A program made the translations under genes and the position numbers. Under the pieces are notes generated by a model, which was not told the origin of the DNA, made no database searches, and was given only the letters and a program-made list of their open reading frames with translations. Positions 1 through 5,138 of a DNA stretch of 5,138 nucleotides are shown here, piece after piece. This DNA is from Chitinophagaceae bacterium (GTDB lineage Bacteria; Bacteroidota; Bacteroidia; Chitinophagales; Chitinophagaceae), in NCBI GenBank assembly GCA_947459455.1, contig CANHEC010000213.1, forward strand, positions 1-5,138, in the 5' to 3' direction. How positions within the stretch are numbered: the stretch's first letter is position 1; each line of letters starts with the position of its first letter.

Positions 1-2086
1 CAACCCATCCTGGCGTGAAAATGGCGAAAGCATTTACGAATGGATGCTGCGCCAGCGCAAGGGCACTACACCTCCCAATACAGCGCCTGTGGCCAATGCT
101 GGGGCCAATCAGCAAATTACGCTTCCGCAAAGCAGCGTAAGCCTGGCCGGCAGCGCTACCGATGCGCAAAATAATATCAGTACTTACCAGTGGCGCAAAA
201 TTGCAGGTGGCAATGCAGTGATTACCAATACTGCAGCTGCTCAAACTACTATTACCGGCTTGGTACAAGGTACTTACCAGTTTGAGCTGGCCGTGACAGA
301 TGTGCCGGGCCTGGTAGGTCGCGATACTGTACAAGTGACCGTATTGCCTGCACCTATTCCCAATAAGGCACCCGTAGCCAATGCCGGCGCCGATCAGGTT
401 TTACTGTTTCCTACAAATAATACAGTGCTGGATGGTCGCCTGTCGGTCGATACCGATGGTGTCGTGGTATCTTACGCATGGCGGCCCATTATGGTCAATC
501 ATCCATGTGTGGTGGAATCACCTGCTTCGGCTAGTAGCCGGGTAAGTGGTTTGGAGGCCGGCTGGCATCGCTTTGAGCTCACAGTAACTGATGACGATGG
601 AGCCAAATCAAGCGATACCGTGGCCATTTTTGTAAACCGGGCACCCGTGGCAGAACTGGGCCCCGATCGGGTACTTCCAGTAGGAGCTTCCTTGCAAGTT
701 GATGCTGCCGTCAGCGATCCGGACGGTACAGTAGTAGATAGTGTGCTGAGTGTTCTTTCGGCCGATCCGCTGATGCAGCAGGCCCGTGCAGCCAGTCCCT
801 TCGATTTTTCGAGTGTACCGGCGGGCCGCTACTACCTCGTGCTGAACGTGACCGATGACATGGGAGCGCAGGCCAGCGACAGCATGTACCTGGTGGTAAA
901 TGAGAGCCCCGTGGCCAATGCCGGTACCGATATCCTGCTGCAAAAGCGGGTGACCAGTGCCACATTGAGCGGCGGCGAATCGTTCGACCCCGATGGAAAT
1001 ACCCTGCAATACAAGTGGGAGCAAATAGCCGGTAATGGCAATGCAGTATTGGCAAACCCGCTGCAGGCCAGCACGCTGGTATCAGGACTGGCAGAAGGTT
1101 CTTATCGATTTGTGCTCACAGTAACCGATGAATACGGCTTTGAAAGCAGCGACACCGTGCAAGTGATGCTGCAGGCAGCACCGCGTACCCGCATTTTGAT
1201 CGACGCCGGTCCGGCAGCGCCTGTTGGACAAATTACGGTACTCGACCGCTGGGGCAAATACTGGAACAATGTGACTGACGGCCGTCCGGGCGTACGCCTG
1301 ACCAAAGCGGTAGATACCGCCAACGTGCCCACGGGTGTGGGGGTTGAAATCATCAGCCGGCTGGATGGCACTTTCAGCATCACCGGCAACGGTATGAATG
1401 GTGGCAATACCATTGGCGAAGTGGGCGATTATCCTGCCTCTGCTGTGAACGACAACGCATTTGCTCACAGTTCTACTACCAGTGGCAAATGGCGCATTTT
1501 CGGCCTCAATCCGGCACTTACCTACAACTTTAAGTTTTGGGGTAGCCGTTCCACCTACGGGGTACGTACACTGCAGGTAAAAAGGAGTGGAGAAGCCGTT
1601 TATAACCAGGAGTTTAATGCAGTGATGAACCGCGACTACAACCTGGCGGCCAACATTGCAGCTGTAAGCGGTGTCACCGAAATCGTGTTCGATATGCAGG
1701 TGAAGCCCGGACAAACCTTCGGAAACTTCAGTGTAATAGACATTACAGCCGAACCAACGCCACTGTCGGCACCCAAACAACTAGCGCCTGCGCAGGGTGG
1801 GGTCGTCAGCAATCCTACCGCTGTATTAGCTAAAGTGGCTGCCATGAAGGTTTGGCCGAATCCGAGCAAGGGCCAGGTACAGCTTCTGCTGGATGGCGCT
1901 TTCGTTGGTCAGGCGCAGGTCACAGTGACTAATATGCAAGGGGCAGCCGTTCGCAGTCTTACCTTCCACAAGGCGGCAGGACAGCTTCAAACCAATCTGT
2001 CGCTGGCCGGCTTGGGCGCCGGTATGTACTACCTGCAGTGCCGACTGGGCAGCCAGTTGCTGACGCAAAAAATCATTATCCAGTAA
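1..2086 (+). CDS. Secreted multidomain protein, esterase-like tail + 4 PKD modules + beta-rich module + T9SS type A sorting domain (5' partial)
   Basis: The frame is open from base 2 (694 codons visible, TAA at 2084-2086), so the ATG at 44 is internal and the true start is upstream. Residues before and around it (NPSWRENGESIYEWMLRQRK) resemble the C-terminal end of alpha/beta-hydrolases of the dienelactone-hydrolase/PHB-depolymerase type, where a helix with YxWLLxQ-like sequence closes the domain; the catalytic Ser/Asp/His would be upstream and unseen. Four PKD-type modules follow at about nt 77-352, 362-637, 638-901 and 902-1171, each opening with (A/S)PVAxxG and closing with a (V)TD...DTVxV-like strand. 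Nt 1184-1747 encode a beta-rich module (ILIDAG, WNNVTDG, IFGLNPALTYNFKFWGSR) common in Bacteroidota secreted hydrolases and probably a beta-sandwich. After a Pro/Ala/Val-rich linker, nt 1841-2083 encode a T9SS type A sorting domain (VWPNPSKG, GMYYLQ, KIIIQ end), so export across the outer membrane and surface attachment or release are expected. The hydrolase assignment rests on about 20 residues and is tentative; the PKD and sorting-domain calls are firm. Confidence 0.9.
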   Translation, partial: NPSWRENGESIYEWMLRQRKGTTPPNTAPVANAGANQQITLPQSSVSLAGSATDAQNNISTYQWRKIAGGNAVITNTAAAQTTITGLVQGTYQFELAVTDVPGLVGRDTVQVTVLPAPIPNKAPVANAGADQVLLFPTNNTVLDGRLSVDTDGVVVSYAWRPIMVNHPCVVESPASASSRVSGLEAGWHRFELTVTDDDGAKSSDTVAIFVNRAPVAELGPDRVLPVGASLQVDAAVSDPDGTVVDSVLSVLSADPLMQQARAASPFDFSSVPAGRYYLVLNVTDDMGAQASDSMYLVVNESPVANAGTDILLQKRVTSATLSGGESFDPDGNTLQYKWEQIAGNGNAVLANPLQASTLVSGLAEGSYRFVLTVTDEYGFESSDTVQVMLQAAPRTRILIDAGPAAPVGQITVLDRWGKYWNNVTDGRPGVRLTKAVDTANVPTGVGVEIISRLDGTFSITGNGMNGGNTIGEVGDYPASAVNDNAFAHSSTTSGKWRIFGLNPALTYNFKFWGSRSTYGVRTLQVKRSGEAVYNQEFNAVMNRDYNLAANIAAVSGVTEIVFDMQVKPGQTFGNFSVIDITAEPTPLSAPKQLAPAQGGVVSNPTAVLAKVAAMKVWPNPSKGQVQLLLDGAFVGQAQVTVTNMQGAAVRSLTFHKAAGQLQTNLSLAGLGAGMYYLQCRLGSQLLTQKIIIQ
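77..1171 (+). repeat. Four tandem PKD-module coding repeats
   Basis: Four ~90-residue units lie head to tail, starting at APVANAGANQ (nt 86), APVANAGADQ (nt 368), APVAELGPDR (nt 641) and SPVANAGTDI (nt 905). Units 1 and 4 are the closest pair (WRKIAGGNAV and WEQIAGNGNAV, then GTYQFELAVTD and GSYRFVLTVTD). Unit 2 keeps the core Trp (YAWRPI) and FELTVTDDDG. Unit 3 is the most divergent: it lacks the core Trp and the following Gly, but keeps DPDG and LVLNVTDDMG. The DNA identity is highest over the short GTGGCCAATGC-type start of units 1, 2 and 4, so these are old protein-level duplications, not recent DNA repeats. PKD modules normally act as spacers or polymer-binding folds in extracellular proteins. 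Confidence 0.85.
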
Positions 2087-2111
2087 GGTGCCGGCTACAA
2101 TGCCAGGCACC
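2087..2111 (+). terminator. Hairpin directly after the stop codon, possible terminator
   Basis: GGTGCCGGC (2087-2095) pairs with GCC (2102-2104) plus GGCACC (2106-2111), giving a 9-bp GC-rich stem with a single bulged A at 2105 and a TACAAT loop. It starts at the first base after the TAA. No T-run follows it (the next bases are AGAAGGGGG), so it is not a classical intrinsic terminator. It could protect the mRNA 3' end or help termination together with the A/T-rich inverted repeat about 85 bases further on. Confidence 0.4.
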
Positions 2112-2172
2112 AGAAGGGGGCGGCCGGAACGAGGAAAGCTGGTCGCTTCCTTCACTTTACCTGCAGTGCCAG

Positions 2173-2186
2173 CACCAATTTTGGTG
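2173..2186. repeat. Short palindrome CACCAATTTTGGTG
   Basis: CACCAA (2173-2178) and TTGGTG (2181-2186) are perfect inverted repeats around TT. As RNA it could form a 5-bp stem with a 4-base loop; as DNA it could be a dimeric-regulator site. It lies 9 bases before the A6/T6 inverted repeat. The role is unknown, and a match of this size can occur by chance. Confidence 0.35.
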
Positions 2187-2195
2187 GATAAGTGG

Positions 2196-2214
2196 AAAAA
2201 AGAGACTCTTTTTT
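2196..2214. terminator. A6GAG-A-CTCT6 inverted repeat, possible bidirectional terminator
   Basis: AAAAAAGAG (2196-2204) and CTCTTTTTT (2206-2214) are perfect inverted repeats around one A. Folded with a GAC loop this gives an 8-bp stem that is mostly A-U and ends in a T6 run, on either strand. It lies 110 bases after the first gene's stop and is the only T-tract hairpin in the gap. The stem is weak for an intrinsic terminator, so the call is tentative. Confidence 0.4.
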
Positions 2215-2380
2215 GATTCGAAAACTGGTTTGGCGCAATGATTGATTACTAGTAGACAACGGATAACATGCTTCCTTACCTGGCTGGTGTTGGTAATGCT
2301 GTATCCATCTGTTTAGAGTCCTATTCCCCCACACAAGTCATTGTCTTTTAATTCAACCCTGGGCCACTTAGACCGGTTCG

Positions 2381-2401
2381 CAGGACTACCGTTTCGTCCT
2401 G
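2381..2401 (+). promoter_or_regulatory. 6-bp hairpin in the leader of the beta-helix gene
   Basis: CAGGAC (2381-2386) and GTCCTG (2396-2401) are perfect inverted repeats with a 9-base loop. The hairpin ends 18 bases upstream of the ATG at 2420. It could affect translation initiation, or be an operator if the promoter lies near it, but nothing else supports a role. No Shine-Dalgarno sequence is visible between it and the start. Confidence 0.25.
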
Positions 2402-2419
2402 ATAAACAATGGTTTAGGT

Positions 2420-3286
2420 ATGTGGCTGGGCTTATTTTTTGTAACGAATAGAACGAAAGCGACCGTGAGGCCTGCCTGGTTAGTGCTGTGGGTATGTATG
2501 TGGATGGTGCTGGCGCCTCAAAAGGTACAAGCTCGATTCTTTTTCAATCAGCTGCCGGTGGCAAATGCCGGCCGCGATACACTTATTGTACAACCTGCCA
2601 GTGCAGTAACGCTGCAAGCGACCGCTTCTGACAGCGATGGCACCATCAGCAGCTGGCGCTGGGTGCGTATAGCTGGCCCAGCGGTAGGCACTATCGCCAG
2701 CCCAACGGCTGCTCGTACCAATATTACTGGCCTTACTACGGTAGGCGTATACCGCTACCAGATAACTGTAACGGATAACGCTGGCGGCGTGACCCGGGAT
2801 ACTATTCAGGTTACTGTGAACCCGGCAGGTATCGTCAGCGATTGCGGCTGCGATAGGGTGCTGCGGCCCCAGAGCGATGGTGGTATTTTTGCTCGTTTTG
2901 CAGCAGGTGCAGTAGCCCCCGGAGAAAAGATCTGCATTATGGCGGGCACCTACAGCTACATTTCGCTGGAGGGTTTGGTGGGCACTGCTGACCGTCCCAT
3001 TACCATTACCAATTGTGGAGGCCCAGTCCTTTTCAACGGTGGTGCCAGCGCTACACCCAATTTTGGTATTCGCGTAGTAAAGAGCCGATTTTTCAGAGTA
3101 TCGGGTAGTGGAGCTCCGGGTGTGAAATACGGAATGCGGGTAGACGGCGGTAGCCGCAGCTTTAGCTCGGGACTTGCCATGGCCGATAGCGTAAGCAATG
3201 TAGAAATCGAAAATGTGGAAGTGCGGATGGCCTCGGTTGGTTTCATTATCAAAACCAATGCTGCCAGCTGTTCGCCGGGTACATGA
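2420..3286 (+). CDS. N-terminal part of an interrupted secreted PKD/beta-helix protein
   Basis: The 288 residues start at the first ATG after the in-frame TAG at 2369; no Shine-Dalgarno sequence is seen, as is usual in Bacteroidota. A GTG at 2465 would give a shorter, more typical signal peptide and is a possible alternative start. Residues ~17-38 form a signal peptide (Arg before a hydrophobic AWLVLWVCMWMVLA stretch, then PQKVQA as a likely signal peptidase I site). Residues ~45-134 are one PKD module (LPVANAGRDT, WRWVRIAGPAVG, YRYQITVTDNAGG, DTIQVTV), close to units 1 and 4 of the upstream gene. From ~141 (DCGCDRVLRP) a right-handed parallel beta-helix begins: APGEKICIMAGTY, then ADRPITITNCGGPVLFNGG, then short beta turns with IEN-type Asn. 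The frame ends at TGA 3284-3286 after CSPGT, in mid-helix, and the same frame continues open afterwards. A product ending here would be a truncated fold lacking any secretion tail. The fold is shared by polysaccharide lyases and by non-catalytic surface proteins; no catalytic residues can be assigned. Confidence 0.85.
   Translation: MWLGLFFVTNRTKATVRPAWLVLWVCMWMVLAPQKVQARFFFNQLPVANAGRDTLIVQPASAVTLQATASDSDGTISSWRWVRIAGPAVGTIASPTAARTNITGLTTVGVYRYQITVTDNAGGVTRDTIQVTVNPAGIVSDCGCDRVLRPQSDGGIFARFAAGAVAPGEKICIMAGTYSYISLEGLVGTADRPITITNCGGPVLFNGGASATPNFGIRVVKSRFFRVSGSGAPGVKYGMRVDGGSRSFSSGLAMADSVSNVEIENVEVRMASVGFIIKTNAASCSPGT
3284..3286 (+). other. In-frame TGA splitting the beta-helix gene
   Basis: The codons read GGT ACA TGA GCA GGA GCC TGG GAA, with no frame change across the stop. 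In the Bacteroidota beta-helix family as I recall it, this stretch follows a C-x-P-x-T-W-x-G pattern shortly before HDNYxH and GEGxYxGN, which places Trp exactly at the TGA. A single G to A change (TGG to TGA) would explain it. All other Trp codons in both genes are TGG and this is the only in-frame TGA, so general UGA-to-Trp recoding is not supported. I see no SECIS-like hairpin after it. Confidence 0.8.
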
Positions 3287-5138
3287 GCAGGAGCCTGGGA
3301 AATTTCTAATCTGGATATCCACGACAACTACGTGCACAACACGCAGGGTGAAGGTTTTTACATTGGCAATACCATGTATACCGCTATAGTAAAAGACTGT
3401 GCCGGTGTCAACATTACAGTAGAAACACAAACTTCCCGCAATGTAAAAGTGTATAACAACCTGCTGGACACACTCGGTTGGGATGGTATACAAGTAGCGA
3501 CCACAGTAGCGGGCGTAGAAATATTCAACAATGTGGTTCGCAACTTTGGTACACTCAATATCGGTTCGCAGCAAGCAGGGATCATTCTGGGTGGCAAGTC
3601 GAATGGCCGAGTTTACAACAACGTGGTAGATTTTGGTACCGGCAATGGTATCCAGGTGTTTGGCTCGGGTACCAATTTTGTGTACAACAACCTGGTGGTA
3701 AACGCAGGTAAAGGCACTACGCTGCAGGATGCCATGTTTATAGACGACCGGCCTGCGCCCGGTTTTGCGCCACTGGTAGTAAAAGTGGTAAATAACACGG
3801 TGGTATCACCCGGCCGCGATGGCATTAGGGCCAGCAATACCAACCGTACCATGGGCCCCGGCAGCGAGTTTGTCAATAATATAGTGGTGGCTCCCGGCAC
3901 CGTGGGTACCAGTAGCACGCCTTACATAATTTTCCCTTCGACTATTGGCGCTACTCAGCGCAACAATATCAACCGCGCCACCGTAGCAGAAGCCGGATTT
4001 GTGAATGCCGCACAGAAAAATTACCGCCTGCTGGCTAGCTCGCCTGCCAGGAATGCAGGTGCCAGTATCGCTTCCTTCGGTTTTGCTTCCGATCTCGAAT
4101 CAGTGGCCCGTCCTTCGGGTGCTGCTGTAGATGCAGGAGCTTATGAGTTTATCGAAAATGGTACGAACCCACCTGCGCCTTCCAATGCAGCCGTCGACTT
4201 TTCGACCATGAAAGACTGTGTACCGGTTGCGGGAACTGCCTTTGTGACCATCTACGACGAAGCGATCAGACCTGTGTTCGATATTCGGCGCAATACTACC
4301 AACCTGAACAGTATTTGCTGGAGCAATCGCATTGTGACGCAGTCGGTAAGAAACCACACGGGTTACTTTGGTCAGTCCGGCGTACAGGATGGCGGTTTTT
4401 TCCAGCGCAACTACCTGCTCGATCCCCGCGGGCAGAATATCACAGCCACTGCCAATATCCGCTTTGTTATTACCGGTGCCGAGCTGGATGCTTTTGTAGC
4501 CGCCTACAACCAACAGAACGGTACCAGCTGTACCAGTGCCAACCTGCAGGTGATACAGTACCGTGGCGCCAATGCTGATCTTGATTATAGCAACAACCTG
4601 TTTCAAGCCAATCAATACACGGCTCTTACACCTGTCATTACGCCGTATGGTACCAACAATTCGCTTCGCTACATTGAAGTAGTGGCAGTGCCCAGCGGTG
4701 AATTTTGGCTGGCCCTTACCTGCGAACCTCAAAAAAATGGGATCACATTAGGCAACGCTATTCAGCAGCGCAAGAATCCATCAAGTTCGTTGCGGGCCTG
4801 GTTCAGGGCCGATCAGGTAGCCAAAATGAGCCCCAATGCCATGCAGGTGTCCCGTATGACAGACCTTTCGGGCAATGGTCGCCACGCTGTTCAATCTACA
4901 CCAGCTTTTCAGCCGGTGCAGGTACAAAGCAGCAGTCTCAATGGTCAGCCAGCGCTGCAGTTTTTCGAAAATTATCTTGATGCCCCGATCAACATCGGCG
5001 CTGATCAATCACCCTTTCTCACGGTGTATACCGTTGCCAATCACCGCACTGGTGCATTATTGTCGAAGGTGTGGGGCCACGATAACGGGGCCTATGGCCG
5101 TGGCGCAGGGCTTCACCCCAATAGTGCCGGCGCCAATC
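3287..5138 (+). CDS. C-terminal part of the interrupted beta-helix protein, with beta-rich and LamG-like modules (3' partial)
   Basis: The frame of the upstream segment stays open for 617 codons from the TGA to the window edge. Its first residues (AGAWEISNLDIHDNYVHN, then GEGFYIGNT) directly continue the helix, so it is best read as the rest of the same gene and not a new one. If translated on its own, the first in-frame ATG is at 3374, without a signal peptide. The beta-helix runs to about nt 4150 with a repeated NN rung motif and ends in the usual closing pattern LLASSPARNAG...RPSGAAVDAGAYEF. Nt ~4151-4740 encode a beta-rich module (FVTIYDEAIRPVFDIRR, NYLLDPRGQNITA, RFVITGAELDAF, LQVIQYRGAN, YIEVVAVPSGEFWLAL) like the segment that links catalytic or repeat domains to sorting domains in many T9SS cargo proteins. 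From nt ~4781 a LamG/concanavalin-A-like module begins (SLRAWFRADQV, MTDLSGNGRHAVQ, LNGQPALQFFENYLDAP) and is cut by the window edge. A T9SS sorting domain is expected further on but not seen. Confidence 0.8.
3323..3889 (+). repeat. Beta-helix rungs with an asparagine ladder
   Basis: Rungs carry a recurring (Y/F/V)NN(x)(V/L) turn: DNYVH (Asn codon 3326), YNNLL (second Asn 3458), FNNVV (3530), YNNVV (3620), YNNLV (3689), VNNTV (3794) and VNNIV (3878). The spacings are 44, 24, 30, 23, 35 and 28 residues; the first is two rungs, the rest are single rungs with insertions. Stacked Asn residues are a known stabilising feature of right-handed parallel beta-helices. The regular ladder begins downstream of the TGA, which shows that this stretch has been kept as protein-coding sequence. 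Confidence 0.75.

Larger units (their letters stand above)
2087..2419. other. Intergenic region, 333 bases, no gene seen
   Basis: This gap lies between the TAA of the sorting-domain gene and the ATG of the beta-helix gene. It holds four short inverted repeats (listed separately) and runs of A and T around 2196-2214. The short frames inside it (a + frame overlapping the first gene's end, a 60-codon - frame) have no recognisable protein sequence and are taken as chance. I searched for a Bacteroidota-type promoter (TTTG near -33, TAnnTTTG near -7) and found no convincing pair, so no promoter is called. The gap length and the hairpins suggest that the two genes are transcribed separately, but that is inference. 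Confidence 0.6.

Noticed and set aside
1082..1780. 232-codon open frame on the - strand
   Set aside because: It is a shadow of the beta-rich module of the first gene, with no start signal or recognisable domain.
2038..2334. Short frames on both strands across the intergenic gap (+ 2038-2241, - 2152-2334)
   Set aside because: Neither has a recognisable protein sequence or a supporting start signal, and the + one overlaps the sorting-domain end out of frame.
3284..3330. TGA read as selenocysteine
   Set aside because: No SECIS-like hairpin is visible in the ~40 bases after it, and the expected residue from the family pattern is Trp, not Cys.
2480..3574. 364-codon open frame on the - strand
   Set aside because: It lies antisense to the signal peptide, PKD module and beta-helix, which have clear family motifs in the + frame. 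Its own translation shows no recognisable domain and is rich in residues produced by reversed coding bias.
3323..3889. Repeated NN-turn segments considered as DNA tandem repeats
   Set aside because: Similarity is at the protein level only, with varied spacing and varied codons, as expected for beta-helix rungs.
4100..4732. 210-codon open frame on the - strand
   Set aside because: It is antisense to the module after the beta-helix. The + frame shows the helix-closing motif and ordered strands there.
1..5138. Alternative genetic code with UGA as Trp
   Set aside because: Only one in-frame TGA occurs in about 1,600 codons, while all the other Trp codons are TGG; a recoded genome would show many.

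Overview
The window looks like a piece of a Bacteroidota chromosome, most plausibly from the Chitinophagaceae/Saprospiraceae part of the phylum. The evidence is a type IX secretion (T9SS) type A C-terminal sorting domain on the first gene, PKD-module secreted proteins typical of that group, no recognisable Shine-Dalgarno sequence, and roughly balanced base composition. No organism-specific marker is present, so this placement is inference.

Layout, all on the + strand. (1) Positions 1-2086: the 3' part of a large secreted multidomain protein. Its start lies upstream. The first ~21 residues look like the tail of an alpha/beta-hydrolase (esterase-like) domain. Four PKD-type beta-sandwich modules follow, then a ~190-residue beta-rich module, then a T9SS sorting domain that ends at a TAA stop. 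(2) Positions 2087-2419: a 333-base gap with a hairpin directly after the stop, a short palindrome, an A6/T6 inverted repeat, and a 6-bp hairpin just upstream of the next start. No gene or convincing promoter is seen in it. (3) Positions 2420-5138: a second large secreted protein that runs off the right edge. It has a signal peptide, one PKD module, a right-handed parallel beta-helix, a beta-rich linker module of Bacteroidota type, and the start of a LamG/concanavalin-A-like module.

The key observation is that this second gene is split by a single in-frame TGA at 3284-3286, in the middle of the beta-helix. The same frame is then open for 617 further codons to the end of the window, and the helix continues with correct rung spacing. 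The residue expected at the TGA is probably Trp, so a TGG to TGA change explains it. That could be a base-call error, a real nonsense mutation or allele, or readthrough.

Both proteins look like cell-surface or secreted factors that handle or bind carbohydrate or other extracellular polymer, and their PKD modules are clearly related. No catalytic residues can be identified in the window, so enzymatic activity is not assigned. I see no RNA genes, mobile elements or CRISPR arrays, and no strong sign of an undescribed system. The interrupted beta-helix gene is the item most worth checking.
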